Source: Ilumatobacteraceae bacterium (GTDB lineage Bacteria; Actinomycetota; Acidimicrobiia; Acidimicrobiales; Ilumatobacteraceae). Taken from it: 34,675 bases of DNA. The stretch is from positions 1-34,675 of the forward strand of contig JALQYL010000012.1 in the NCBI GenBank assembly GCA_023254135.1, read 5' to 3'. The notes under the pieces were generated by a model. It did not search any database and was not told the DNA's origin. It saw only the letters and a program-made list of their open reading frames with translations. The translations under genes were made by a program, and so were the position numbers. Positions 16,262 to 25,595 of this stretch are shown here, piece after piece; the stretch's first letter is position 1; the number at the start of each line of letters is the position of its first letter.

Positions 16262-17422
16262 CTATTGCTCGGCGGCAAGGAATGTGTCGATGCCCTGCGG
16301 CAATTTGTGCACTGGATAGTTCAGCAGGGCAACGGCCTGCTTGCAGGCGAATCTGTCGGTCATGCCACCAACGTACGTGACTGCCTCATTGACCGCAGTG
16401 GTGCTGTGTGCATCAAACGGCGCATTGGCGAACGACGGCAACAACATGGGTTGCGCGATGTAGTGGTCGACAAGTGAACGCAACAAATCAACCACGCTCT
16501 GTGCCTGTGCGCGAGATGCAGCCCGATGATAGATGGCGTCGTAGTTGAAGCGACGAAACAGTGCAAGTGCTTCTGCGATGTCTGGCACCATGCCGATGCG
16601 GCCGGTATATGCCGTGGCGTCGATCATGCCTGTGATGAACGCGGACAACTGTTCGCGACGTGTGGTTCCGCATCTCTTGCGCACAATGTCGGGCAAGTCA
16701 TGTGGTGTTACCACGCCGGCATCAACGGCGTCCTCAAAGTCGTGGCATACATAGGCGATTCGGTCGGCCCAGCTGACAACTTCAGCTTCTGGAGTGCTGG
16801 GTGCTGGGCGAGACCAACTGTGGTTACGAATGCCATCGAGTGTTTCGGTGCAGAGGTTCAGAGGTGTGAGCACAACATCGGCGCCCCACACGGCGTGGTC
16901 GTAGCCGCCCTCAATGTATGGAGACAATGCATCCTCGCTGGCGTGACCACCAGGACCATGTCCGCAATCGTGCCCGAGTGCAATGGCCTCGGTAAGTGCC
17001 ACATTGAGACGCAACACTCGCGCCACTGACACTGCAACTTGAGCCACCTCGAGTGCATGTGTGAGGCGGGTGCGTTGGTGGTCATCGGGAAAGACGAACA
17101 CCTGCGTTTTTCCGGCAAGGCGTCGAAACGATGGCGCATGCAATAGTCGATCTCTGTCGCGCTCAAAACATGTGCGGTATGGATCTGCGTCTTCTGGATG
17201 GACGCGATTTCCAGGGCCAACGGCACGAGTGGCAAGTGGTGCCATGGATGTGTCTTCATGGGCTTCTCGACTGAATCGATCTGCTACGTCTTTGGTGCCG
17301 ATACCGGCCCACGAATCGGAATGGGCCAACGTGATGCCAGGTGCATCTTCAAAACCCGACATGGTGGACACCCACAGACGATCACGCGAGTCATCGGGTT
17401 GTGAATTTGTCTCGTTTGCCAC
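16262..17422 (-). CDS. Deoxyguanosinetriphosphate triphosphohydrolase-like protein
   Basis: A 386-residue HD-domain protein of the dGTPase family, which cleaves dNTPs to nucleoside and triphosphate. Motifs: RDRLLHAPSFRRLAGKTQVF, the first metal His in RLTHALEVAQVA, the HD pair in ALGHDCGHGPGGH, and a later Asp in SWADRIAYVCHDFEDA. The start is uncertain. I chose GTG 17422 because TATCGT (17429-17434) ends exactly 6 nt upstream, the same leaderless spacing as murJ. ATG 17362 (366 residues) is an alternative without a ribosome binding site. The N-terminal part before the HD core (IGTKDVADRFSREAHEDTS) is longer than in E. coli Dgt. It is divergent from obg. Confidence 0.88.
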   Translation of the reverse strand: MANETNSQPDDSRDRLWVSTMSGFEDAPGITLAHSDSWAGIGTKDVADRFSREAHEDTSMAPLATRAVGPGNRVHPEDADPYRTCFERDRDRLLHAPSFRRLAGKTQVFVFPDDHQRTRLTHALEVAQVAVSVARVLRLNVALTEAIALGHDCGHGPGGHASEDALSPYIEGGYDHAVWGADVVLTPLNLCTETLDGIRNHSWSRPAPSTPEAEVVSWADRIAYVCHDFEDAVDAGVVTPHDLPDIVRKRCGTTRREQLSAFITGMIDATAYTGRIGMVPDIAEALALFRRFNYDAIYHRAASRAQAQSVVDLLRSLVDHYIAQPMLLPSFANAPFDAHSTTAVNEAVTYVGGMTDRFACKQAVALLNYPVHKLPQGIDTFLAAEQ

Positions 17423-17428
17423 ATTTCC

Positions 17429-17434
17429 ACGATA
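17429..17434 (-). promoter_or_regulatory. -10 box TATCGT of a leaderless dGTPase promoter
   Basis: TATCGT on the minus strand ends 6 nt before the proposed GTG start at 17422 and no Shine-Dalgarno is present. A second -10-like box for obg (TAGCCT, plus, 17475-17480) shares this 69-bp divergent region. Confidence 0.4.
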
Positions 17435-17491
17435 GGTGAGTGGTGTGTCGCCGAAGGGGAGCACCTGACGGCAGTAGCCTTGACTTGTTCT

Positions 17492-18742
17492 ATGAGTGTG
17501 TTTGTCGATGAAGCCCAACTAAATGTGCGCGGAGGCGATGGCGGAGCAGGCTGTGTGAGTTTTCGCCGAGAGGGCCCCGTTGCATTTGGCGGCCCCAACG
17601 GAGGAGACGGCGGCAAAGGCGGTGACGTGTGGCTGGTAGCAGACCGTAATGTCGCATCGCTGTTGGCATTTCGAGATCATCCACACAGACGCGCCGGCAA
17701 TGGAGTGCACGGCAAAGGCAAAGACCTGCATGGTCGCACGGGTGACGATTTGATCGTGGCAGTACCCGAGGGCACGGTGGCCAAGGACATGTACACCGGA
17801 GAAGTGCTCGCAGACCTGGTGCACCATGGCGACAAGTGGCTGGCATCGCCCGGCGGTCGCGGTGGTCGAGGCAATCACAAGTTCATGAGCAACAAGCGTC
17901 GTGCGCCAACGTTTGCCGAGCAAGGTGAAGAAGGTGTTGAGCGCTGGCTGAAGCTGGAACTCAAACTCATGGCCGATGTCGCGTTGGTGGGATTCCCCAA
18001 CGCAGGCAAGAGCACGTTCATCAGCACGGTGTCGGCTGCCAAACCCAAAATTGCGAACTATCCGTTCACCACTCTCGAGCCACACCTGGGTGTGGTGCGA
18101 GTAGATGAAACCACTGAGTTCGTCATGGCCGACATTCCCGGGCTCATTGAGGGCGCCAGTGAAGGGCGCGGATTGGGTCATCAGTTCCTGCGGCACATTG
18201 AACGTGCACGCGTGCTGTGTTATCTCATTGACTTGGTGGCACTCGATGGCATTGCGCCAGAGGAACAGTTGCGTACCTTGCAGCATGAGGTGGGCAACTA
18301 CAGCCCCGAATTGTTGGCACGTCCATCGCTCATCGTTGGTACCAAGATTGACAGTGTGGAGCCCGATGTAGTGGCTGCGTGGCCGCACATGAGCATGTCG
18401 TGCATCACCACGGAGAACGTTCGAAAAGTGGTGAACCTATTGGCTGCGCAGGTGGGTCAGGCCCGTCAAGCAGAGCCCATCAATGAGGCCACCATCATCA
18501 TGCGTCCAGAACCAGAGCATGCGTGGGTGGAGCAATTGGGCGAGAACGAATACCGCGTTCATGGTCGCTCCGCCGAACGTGTGGTTGCGCTCAACGATGT
18601 GACCACACCCGAAGCTCTCACGTACATCGATGAGCGTTTGTCGAAGTTGGGTGTCACCAAGTTGTTGTCACGTGCTGGAGTTCGCGAAGGCGACGTGGTG
18701 TGGATCGCACAATTCAGTTTCGAATTCGTGCCGGAAGTGTAA
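17492..18742 (+). CDS. obg: Obg/CgtA GTPase
   Basis: A 416-residue essential GTPase for 50S assembly and stress response. The glycine-rich Obg fold (NVRGGDGGAGCVSFRREGPVAFGGPNGGDGG) occupies residues 1-158. The G domain has G1 GFPNAGKS (167-174), G3 DIPGLIEGAS and G4 TKID. A C-terminal OCT-type domain (about 330-416) is characteristic of actinobacterial Obg. Start ATG at 17492 gives the canonical MSVFVDEAQ N-terminus. There is no Shine-Dalgarno upstream, so a short leader from TAGCCT is possible. It follows rplU-rpmA as usual, but with the dGTPase gene inserted in opposite orientation. Confidence 0.97.
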   Translation: MSVFVDEAQLNVRGGDGGAGCVSFRREGPVAFGGPNGGDGGKGGDVWLVADRNVASLLAFRDHPHRRAGNGVHGKGKDLHGRTGDDLIVAVPEGTVAKDMYTGEVLADLVHHGDKWLASPGGRGGRGNHKFMSNKRRAPTFAEQGEEGVERWLKLELKLMADVALVGFPNAGKSTFISTVSAAKPKIANYPFTTLEPHLGVVRVDETTEFVMADIPGLIEGASEGRGLGHQFLRHIERARVLCYLIDLVALDGIAPEEQLRTLQHEVGNYSPELLARPSLIVGTKIDSVEPDVVAAWPHMSMSCITTENVRKVVNLLAAQVGQARQAEPINEATIIMRPEPEHAWVEQLGENEYRVHGRSAERVVALNDVTTPEALTYIDERLSKLGVTKLLSRAGVREGDVVWIAQFSFEFVPEV

Positions 18743-18752
18743 GTCTGTAGGC

Positions 18753-19844
18753 ATGCGCATCGTTGTAAAAGTGGGTTCATCTTCACTCACCGATGATCAG
18801 GGCCACATCAAGAAAGAGGCCATCAAGTCTGTCTCATCGCAGCTGGCGCAGGCCCGACGTGAAGGTCACGAGGTGTTGCTCGTCACTTCTGGTGCCGTTG
18901 CATCCGGTGTTGCCGGACTTGGTTTGACCGAGCGACCTTCCGACGTCTTGTCGTTGCAGGCGCTGTCTGCGGTGGGTCAGCCCCAACTCATGGCTGCGTA
19001 CAACGCAGAATTGAAAACACACGGCTTGGTGGCGGCGCAAGTGTTGTTGGTGCCACATGACTTCGTGGATCGACAGCAGTATCTGCATGCACGTGACACC
19101 CTCGGTCGTTTGTTGGAATTGGGATGTGTTCCCATCATCAATGAGAACGATGCAATTGCGAACAACGAAATCCGATACGGCGACAATGACCGTCTTGCTG
19201 CGTTGTTGGCACACCTTGTGTCGGCCGACATGCTCATCTTGTTGACAGATATCGAAGGTTTGTACACAGCGGATCCACGCAACAATCCCGATGCCACTGT
19301 GGTGTCGGTGGTGGCTGCAGATGACCCATTGCTGTCTGTTTCCACGTCCGGAGCTGGCAGCGACAGGGGAAGCGGTGGCATGCAGTCAAAACTTGCGGCT
19401 GCGCGAATTGCGTCATGGTCAGGAATCACCGCGGTCATATCTGCGGCCATCAATGATGGCGCCGTGATGTCGGCTGTCAATGGTGAGAACGTTGGTACTC
19501 GTTTCCTTCCTCACGACCGTGAGTTGTCTGCACGCAAGTTGTGGATTGCTTTTGCGGCTGAAGTGGAGGGCACCATTGTGGTGGACCAGGGAGCTCAAGA
19601 GGCCATTGTCACCCGTGGCACATCGTTGCTGCCTGTTGGTGTGGTGTCAGTGGAAGGTGCTTTCGAGGTGGGCGCAACCGTGGAAGTGCTGAGCACTACC
19701 GGAGACCTGGTTGCTCGTGGCATGAGCGCAATGTCATCACAAGAAGTTGCGCATACCAGAGGGAAGCGAACCGCTGAACTTGCCGAACTTGACATGAAAG
19801 AGGTCGTGCACCGCGATGATCTCGTGGTGTTGGCAACCGCTTAG
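18753..19844 (+). CDS. proB: Glutamate 5-kinase
   Basis: A 363-residue first enzyme of proline biosynthesis, phosphorylating glutamate with ATP. The N-terminal amino-acid kinase domain shows VVKVGSSSLTDDQG, LVTSGAVASGVAGLGL, INENDAIANNEIRYGDNDRLAALLA and GSGGMQSKLAAARIA. A C-terminal PUA domain covers about residues 270-355. ATG at 18753 is 10 nt after obg, so the two are probably co-transcribed. The partner proA does not follow; murJ converges instead and the two stop codons overlap. Confidence 0.97.
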   Translation: MRIVVKVGSSSLTDDQGHIKKEAIKSVSSQLAQARREGHEVLLVTSGAVASGVAGLGLTERPSDVLSLQALSAVGQPQLMAAYNAELKTHGLVAAQVLLVPHDFVDRQQYLHARDTLGRLLELGCVPIINENDAIANNEIRYGDNDRLAALLAHLVSADMLILLTDIEGLYTADPRNNPDATVVSVVAADDPLLSVSTSGAGSDRGSGGMQSKLAAARIASWSGITAVISAAINDGAVMSAVNGENVGTRFLPHDRELSARKLWIAFAAEVEGTIVVDQGAQEAIVTRGTSLLPVGVVSVEGAFEVGATVEVLSTTGDLVARGMSAMSSQEVAHTRGKRTAELAELDMKEVVHRDDLVVLATA

Positions 19845-21424
19845 AGAGTGGTGTCAACGTCAGTGTTGCGTCGCGGCAGCAGGGACGACAAGTTGTGTAT
19901 TTCGGGCACGCGAAGTGCGTAGAGCCCGAAGATGTAGATGACCAAACCGGCGGAGATACACAGGAAAAGCTCTGCCATTTGGCTGTAGCCCGACTTCGGC
20001 TTCATGATGAGTTGCAGAACGAAAATGCCTGCGCCCATCACTGAACTGCAGAGTGTGCTTCGCCATACCAGCGACATGAGGTTTGCCCAATGAATGGCTC
20101 GATAATTCGTGTGGAGTAGCCACAACACCAGAACGGACGAAACCATGTATGCAAGTCCAAAGGCAAGTCCCAGTCCGAACACCCCGTAACGGTCAACGAG
20201 TATCAACGCAAAAATGATGTTGAGAGCGTTCTCGAACACGTTGATGTAGAAAGGCAACCGAGTGTTCTCGTGTGCGTAGAAACCGCGCAAGCAGAAGATG
20301 TAGAGCGAGAAGCCCGACAAACCAACGGAAAATCCCATCAATGCTCTCGCGGTGTTGGAGGACGCTGCAGAGTTGAAATGACCATGTTCCAGCAGGGCCA
20401 CGATGATGGGATGGGAGAGAATGACGATGGCAATGCTGGACGGAATGGTGAGAAGACTGATCCAGCGCACACCCGATGTGGTCCATTGTGCAAAACCGTC
20501 TTTGTCACCCGCGCGCACACGACGCACCAGTTCAGGGACAAAAGTGGTGGCAATAGAAATCGCCAACAATCCGTGAGGAAGCATGAAGAACGTGAAGGCT
20601 TTGCTGTACGCGTCCTGGTTGCCACTTCCCGGTTCGGCGAGGTTCTTGATGATGACCAACGCAATCTGGTTGGTGACCACGTAACCAAATGTCCATGACG
20701 AAAGCTTCACCATGGTGCGCACCGCTGGGTGACGGAAATTGGGGCGGAACTTCAGGTGAATGTGTGCACGACGCAAGGCGGGCAACAGCACCAGTCCCAT
20801 GGCCATGATGCCGCCGGTGGCCGACAAGGTGAACAGCCAGAAGAACGTGTGGTCGTTGAGCACGTCATTGAGGGTTGGAGTGCCATCGCGAGTGAACGGG
20901 ATGACGAACAGCAACGAAATGGTGACCACATTGGAGAGCACCGGAGCCCATGCGGCTGCAAAGAAATGACGTCGTGAATTCAGGAGTGCAGAACCAATGG
21001 CGGTGAGACCGTAGAAGAAGATCTGCACCAAAAAGATGCGAGCCATTGCGGTGCCGGCCTTGCGGAAGAGTTCGGCGTCCACCAATGGGCTCGGGTGAAG
21101 AGAAAAAAGTCGAAAGATAAGAGGTGCTGCGACGACGGCAAGCAATGTGGCAACGGCCAACACAATGAGAGATGTAGTGACAACGGCGAAGGTTGCTTCC
21201 TCGTCGTCGTCCTCGGCAAATCGCGTGAACAAGGGCACCAAACTGGCGGCCAATAGTCCGCCCACCAACAATTCATAAATGGAGTTGGGCGAGTTGTTCG
21301 CACCGTCAAAGGCATCAGCCAGTGCGGTCTGACCGATAATGACACCAAAGACGACCACGCGCAGGAGTCCCGTGAGACGGGACATCGCGGTACCGATGGC
21401 CACTATCAAGGTGTCTTTGAACAT
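19841..21424 (-). CDS. murJ: Lipid II flippase MurJ
   Basis: A 527-residue MOP-superfamily membrane protein that moves lipid II across the inner membrane. It begins FKDTLIVAIGTAMSRLTGLLRVVVF with the early Arg-rich TM1-2 region, and has DAFDGANNSPNSIYELLVGGLLAASLVPLF and about 14 hydrophobic segments. Many mycobacterial homologues carry an extra pseudokinase-type extension; this one ends after the last membrane segment. ATG at 21424 lies 6 nt after TAACCT, so the message is probably leaderless. The stop TAA shares three bases with the proB TAG. Confidence 0.95.
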   Translation of the reverse strand: MFKDTLIVAIGTAMSRLTGLLRVVVFGVIIGQTALADAFDGANNSPNSIYELLVGGLLAASLVPLFTRFAEDDDEEATFAVVTTSLIVLAVATLLAVVAAPLIFRLFSLHPSPLVDAELFRKAGTAMARIFLVQIFFYGLTAIGSALLNSRRHFFAAAWAPVLSNVVTISLLFVIPFTRDGTPTLNDVLNDHTFFWLFTLSATGGIMAMGLVLLPALRRAHIHLKFRPNFRHPAVRTMVKLSSWTFGYVVTNQIALVIIKNLAEPGSGNQDAYSKAFTFFMLPHGLLAISIATTFVPELVRRVRAGDKDGFAQWTTSGVRWISLLTIPSSIAIVILSHPIIVALLEHGHFNSAASSNTARALMGFSVGLSGFSLYIFCLRGFYAHENTRLPFYINVFENALNIIFALILVDRYGVFGLGLAFGLAYMVSSVLVLWLLHTNYRAIHWANLMSLVWRSTLCSSVMGAGIFVLQLIMKPKSGYSQMAELFLCISAGLVIYIFGLYALRVPEIHNLSSLLPRRNTDVDTTL

Positions 21425-21430
21425 GCACGA

Positions 21431-21436
21431 AGGTTA
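21431..21436 (-). promoter_or_regulatory. -10 box TAACCT of a leaderless murJ promoter
   Basis: TAACCT (minus) ends 6 nt before the murJ ATG and no ribosome binding site fits in between. It lies in the divergent region shared with the MoxR gene, whose own candidate -10 (TAGGTT, 21509-21514) is on the plus strand. Confidence 0.45.
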
Positions 21437-21524
21437 GGTGCTGGGGTGCTGGAACTCTGTGAACGGGCTGCGATTCTGCCCAATGCGCCATTTCTGCGGG
21501 TGCGCTACTAGGTTGAGAGGTCTT

Positions 21525-22388
21525 ATGGCTCCTCGTTTCGAATCAGTGCAATCTGTCCGTGACGGCCTCAAAGCTGTCAACTACTTGGCCGACGACGGCA
21601 TTGCGGGTGTTGCATTCCTCGCAGACCGTCTGGGCAAGCCCATCTTGGTGGAGGGTCCTGCCGGTACTGGTAAGACACAGTTGGCCAAGAGCATCGCCGA
21701 GATGACCGGTGCTCGTCTGATTCGTTTGCAGTGCTACGAAGGTCTTGATGAATCGAAGGCCCTGTACGAGTGGAACTACAAGAAGCAGCTTCTCCGCATT
21801 CAGGCCGACAAGAATTCCGACTCCTGGTCGGACGTGCACGACGACATTTTTGGTGACGAATTCCTTCTGACCCGCCCATTGCTGGAGGCAATCACTGCCG
21901 AAGAGCCAGTGGTGTTGCTCATTGACGAAGTGGACCGCGTGGAAGTGGAAACCGAGGCGCTCTTGCTGGAAATTCTTTCCGAGTACCAGGTGTCCATTCC
22001 CGAACTCGGAACCATCACGGCAAAGCAGATTCCGTTGGTATTCCTCACTTCGAACAACACCCGAGAGTTGTCAGAGGCTCTCAAGCGTCGTTGCTTGTTC
22101 CTTCATGTGGACTACCCACAAATGGATCGCGAAAAAGAAATCGTGCTCACCAAGGTGGAAGGCATCACAGAGATGCTCGCAGACCAGGTGGCTCGCATCG
22201 TTCGCAGCATTCGTCAGCTCGACCTCAAGAAGTCTCCTTCGGTCAGCGAAACACTCGACTGGGCGCGCACCTTGGTTCTTCTCGGCATCAACAACATCGA
22301 TGCTGAACAGGCAAAGGAAACCCTGCACATCCTCCTGAAGTACCAGTCAGACATCGCGAAGGCAGCCAAAGAGCTGTCGGTCGACTAA
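21525..22388 (+). CDS. MoxR-family AAA+ ATPase
   Basis: A 287-residue AAA+ ATPase of the MoxR/CoxD class, chaperones that work with VWA proteins to activate or insert cofactors into client enzymes. Walker A GPAGTGKT (about 44-51), Walker B VVLLIDEVDR (about 129-138), sensor 1 FLTSNN and the ALKRRCLFLHVDYP arginine-finger region are visible. ATG at 21525 follows GAGAGG about 4 nt upstream; the upstream in-frame extension was rejected because it reads through the divergent promoter region. It is the first gene of a five-gene run, with the VWA partner 17 nt downstream. Confidence 0.92.
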   Translation: MAPRFESVQSVRDGLKAVNYLADDGIAGVAFLADRLGKPILVEGPAGTGKTQLAKSIAEMTGARLIRLQCYEGLDESKALYEWNYKKQLLRIQADKNSDSWSDVHDDIFGDEFLLTRPLLEAITAEEPVVLLIDEVDRVEVETEALLLEILSEYQVSIPELGTITAKQIPLVFLTSNNTRELSEALKRRCLFLHVDYPQMDREKEIVLTKVEGITEMLADQVARIVRSIRQLDLKKSPSVSETLDWARTLVLLGINNIDAEQAKETLHILLKYQSDIAKAAKELSVD

Positions 22389-22405
22389 ACGCAACGGACT
22401 GAGCA

Positions 22406-23848
22406 ATGCTCGATCTTCTGTCTGGGTTCATCATTGAACTGAGAAATGCGGGTCTCCCCGTGAGCCTCACGGAGAACCTGGACGCCATGCATGCCATTTC
22501 GCATATTCCTCTGGAAGACCGCGAGGCATTCAAATATGCACTCGGTGCAACTCTTGTAAAGAACAACGCTCACTGGCGCTCGTTCGAGACCGTCTTCGAG
22601 GTGTACTTCAGCCTTCGTGGCCCTGAATACAAGATCATCGACGGTGAAGCAGGCGAGGGCAGCCTCGACGACTTCATGCAGCAACTGCAGAACATGTCGC
22701 AACAAGGTGAAGGTTCCGGCGGTGCGGGCGGAATGGATGCGCTCACTCCGGAAGAGCTCATGAACATTCTCATGAACGCATTGTTGAATGGCGACCAGGC
22801 GCTCATGCGCGCTCTCGCAAAGCAGGCCGTGCAACGTTTTGCAGGAATGGAACCGGGCCGTCCGGTGGGTGGCACCTATTACCTGTATCGCACGCTTCGT
22901 AATCTTGACCTCGACGGCATGATGGACAAACTCATGGACGCCACGAAGCAACAAGTGGGCGGAGAACTCACAGGCCTTGAAGAGCGTTTGGAGCGGGACG
23001 AATACAACCATCGCATCGAGCAGTTCAAGCAAGAGGTGGAAGCAGAAATTCGCCGCAAGTTGGTGGCCGATCGCGGTGCAGAGGCAATGGCAAAGACATT
23101 GCGCAAACCGTTGCCTGAAGACGTTGAGTTCATGCACGCCAGTCGTGATGAGATGCAGAACCTCAAGAAGGCGTTGCAGCCACTCACGCGCAAACTGGCC
23201 GCCAAGTTGGCGCGCAAGCGTCGTCACGGGCGCAAGGGGCCTCTTGATTTCCGCAACACGGTGCGACACAGCCTTGCCTATGGTGGTGTGCCCGCAGAAC
23301 CAAAATTCAAGTATCCACGACCTGCAAAACCGGAACTCATCGTGGTGGCAGACATCTCGGGTTCCGTGGCGGCATTTGCTCGATTCACCCTCATGTTGGT
23401 GTACGCATTGTCGAATCAGTTCTCAAAAGTGCGCGCCTTCGTGTTCATCGACGGCATCGACGAAGTCACTGATTACTTCAAGAAGACAGAAGATATTTCA
23501 GAAGCTATCCATCGCATCAACACCGAAGCCGATGTGATCTGGGTGGATGGGCACTCCGACTACGGCCATGCGTTCGAAGTGTTCTGGGACAAGTTCGGCA
23601 AAGAAGTGAATCCGAAGTCCACTGTGATGTTCTTGGGCGATGCGCGCAACAACTACCACGCATCGCAAGCATGGGTCATCAAAGAAGTGAAACAGAAGGC
23701 CCGAAAGGTGTTCTGGCTGAACCCTGAACCCCGGTCCTACTGGAACACTGGTGACTCCATTGTCAGTGAGTACGGAACGCACACCGACGGAGTGTTTGAA
23801 GTGCGCAACTTGCGCCAACTTGAAGCATTCGTCGAACACTTGGTGTAA
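22406..23848 (+). CDS. CoxE-like VWA-domain protein
   Basis: A 480-residue protein with a C-terminal von Willebrand A domain of the CoxE type. The MIDAS metal site DISGS begins at Asp316, followed by VFIDGIDEVTDYF and a later VMFLGDARNN. The N-terminal half is helical and charged, with a Gly-rich break (GEGSGGAGG near residue 110) and a basic segment before the VWA domain (RKLAAKLARKRRHGRKGPLDF). In known pairs (CoxD/CoxE, MoxR/VWA) it acts as adaptor for the AAA ATPase. No CO dehydrogenase or other classical client gene is nearby, so the client is unknown. It lies 17 nt after the MoxR gene. Confidence 0.9.
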   Translation: MLDLLSGFIIELRNAGLPVSLTENLDAMHAISHIPLEDREAFKYALGATLVKNNAHWRSFETVFEVYFSLRGPEYKIIDGEAGEGSLDDFMQQLQNMSQQGEGSGGAGGMDALTPEELMNILMNALLNGDQALMRALAKQAVQRFAGMEPGRPVGGTYYLYRTLRNLDLDGMMDKLMDATKQQVGGELTGLEERLERDEYNHRIEQFKQEVEAEIRRKLVADRGAEAMAKTLRKPLPEDVEFMHASRDEMQNLKKALQPLTRKLAAKLARKRRHGRKGPLDFRNTVRHSLAYGGVPAEPKFKYPRPAKPELIVVADISGSVAAFARFTLMLVYALSNQFSKVRAFVFIDGIDEVTDYFKKTEDISEAIHRINTEADVIWVDGHSDYGHAFEVFWDKFGKEVNPKSTVMFLGDARNNYHASQAWVIKEVKQKARKVFWLNPEPRSYWNTGDSIVSEYGTHTDGVFEVRNLRQLEAFVEHLV

Positions 23849-23854
23849 TCAATC

Positions 23855-24502
23855 GTGACTCTCACTCGTCTTGTGTTGATACGACACGGGGAATCACGAG
23901 CAACCGTTGAACGTTTCTTTGGTGGACCTCGAACGTGCACGGGTCTCACCGAACACGGCCGTCAGCAAGCAGAGGCATTGAAGAACCGATTGGTTGCCGG
24001 ATACGACATGTCGGCCACCGCGTTGTACAGCAGTGGATTCCCTCGTGCAATGGAGACCGCGCAGATCATTCGTCCGGCGCTGGGCTCGTTGCCCTTGTCC
24101 GTGGATGCAGGATGGGGCGAACACGACCCTGGCCCAGAAATTGATGGAATGGCGTATGACGATTTCGTGGCCCGTTACGGGGTGCCCCGTCTCGACGTTG
24201 ATCCGTCCCATGTGATTTTCCCCGGCGGTGAAACCATCCATGATTTCCATGTGCGTGTGATGGATGCACTCAAGCGCACCGTTCGTGCTCATGAAGGTGG
24301 CACTGTCGCCGTTGTGTGCCACGGTGGAGTGATTGACGCGGTGCTGCGCAACACATTGCACATGCATCAGTCGGGAAAATTCGAACTGCACACAACAAAC
24401 ACATCGTTGACGGAGTTGATTCACCTTCAGGGAAGCAAGTGGAGGCTCGTTCGGTACAACGATGCTGCGCATTTGCACGGCCTCACCCCGCCGCACAATT
24501 GA
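23855..24502 (+). CDS. Histidine phosphatase superfamily protein (phosphoglycerate mutase-like)
   Basis: A 215-residue branch-1 histidine phosphatase. Catalytic His11 lies in LVLIRHGES, Arg and Glu residues are visible in SGFPRAMETAQ and WGEHDPGPE, and the second His156 is in VVCHGG. This set supports phosphatase chemistry more than true glycolytic mutase activity; the substrate cannot be named. GTG at 23855 follows the VWA stop by 6 nt, so it is probably co-translated. Confidence 0.9.
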   Translation: MTLTRLVLIRHGESRATVERFFGGPRTCTGLTEHGRQQAEALKNRLVAGYDMSATALYSSGFPRAMETAQIIRPALGSLPLSVDAGWGEHDPGPEIDGMAYDDFVARYGVPRLDVDPSHVIFPGGETIHDFHVRVMDALKRTVRAHEGGTVAVVCHGGVIDAVLRNTLHMHQSGKFELHTTNTSLTELIHLQGSKWRLVRYNDAAHLHGLTPPHN

Positions 24503-24512
24503 GGAACCGTTG

Positions 24513-25595
24513 ATGACGCGTGATCCTGTCGTTGTTGTCGGTGGGGGTACCGCCGGTTGCATGGTCACTTCTTATTTGGCGAACAACACGGACCTGCCAA
24601 TAGTTCTCGTGGAGCCCGGCAAAGTTTCATCGCATGATGAGAATTCTCGTTTCTTCGATGCATTGGGTGACGTGGATTTGGTCCGTACGGTGAACGGTGT
24701 TCTGCAGGCACGCGTTCTCGGGGGCGGCAGTGCAATCAACGGAATGCTGCTCACGGGTGAGGAGCCCACTTTTGCCCGAGGTCTCACTCGCATGGCGCAT
24801 GAGGACGACATCGGCCTGATGGGTCGATTTCTATTGAGCCACGGAGGTCGATTCAGTCGGCTGTGGTGGAATGGCGCACGGTGGAACCCAGGGCGCGCTG
24901 TGCACCATCTGGAGGAGGAGGGACGAATTTCCATTGTTCGCGATGAAGTGGAATCGATCCAGGTGACCAACAATGGGTGCACTGCGGTCACGGCATCTCA
25001 TATTCGTATCAATGCTTCGACATTGGTGTTGTGTGCTGGCGCATTGGAGACACCGCGAATCTTGCAGCAATCACATCAGTTGATGCACCGAGAAGAAGCA
25101 ATGGTGCAGAATCATTACTCGGTGAATCTTGTCGCGCGACTGACTGCGCCATCTCGTGCACCGTTCGACACTGCAGTCGTGCGTGAAATGCAATTGCCCA
25201 CCGGTGAGATGTTCATGGTGAATGCCTACGAACGTGCATCGAACATCGTGCGGGACCATGGCCTCATGACGGTGTCACACATGAATCCTAGAGATGGACG
25301 TTGCGACGTTCGCGCCATGGAAAAGGCCAAGGAAATCCTGGAAGAGTTCGCCAATTCATTGCGAATGACGGAAGGAATTGAAGAGGTCGTCGTGAGTGAT
25401 GAAATCTTGCCGCTGTCGCATGTGACGGCATCATGCGCACACCTCACCGATTCCGATGGACGGGTGCACGGCGTCCCGAGTGTCTGGGTGGCAGATGCCT
25501 CCGTGTTGCGACAAGTACCAACTTGCACCCCCGCCGCACCTGTCACAATGGAGGCATTGCGCATCGCGCGCACCATCGCGGGGGAGTTGTCGTGA
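24513..25595 (+). CDS. Compact GMC-like flavoprotein oxidoreductase
   Basis: A 360-residue FAD protein of the glucose-methanol-choline type; family members usually have 500 or more residues. The N-terminal Rossmann motif VVVVGGGTAGCM and the GMC signature VLGGGSAINGMLL are clear, as are CAGALETPRILQQS (second FAD segment) and the C-terminal GVPSVWVADASVLRQVP. The substrate domain is short. The first active-site His survives (SHVTASCAHL), but the position normally holding His or Asn in the P-x-G-N/H-x-N-A-P segment reads PTCTPAAP. The electron acceptor and substrate are unknown; loss of that residue could mean altered chemistry. GAGGA precedes ATG 24513. The gene overlaps the next one. Confidence 0.8.
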   Translation: MTRDPVVVVGGGTAGCMVTSYLANNTDLPIVLVEPGKVSSHDENSRFFDALGDVDLVRTVNGVLQARVLGGGSAINGMLLTGEEPTFARGLTRMAHEDDIGLMGRFLLSHGGRFSRLWWNGARWNPGRAVHHLEEEGRISIVRDEVESIQVTNNGCTAVTASHIRINASTLVLCAGALETPRILQQSHQLMHREEAMVQNHYSVNLVARLTAPSRAPFDTAVVREMQLPTGEMFMVNAYERASNIVRDHGLMTVSHMNPRDGRCDVRAMEKAKEILEEFANSLRMTEGIEEVVVSDEILPLSHVTASCAHLTDSDGRVHGVPSVWVADASVLRQVPTCTPAAPVTMEALRIARTIAGELS

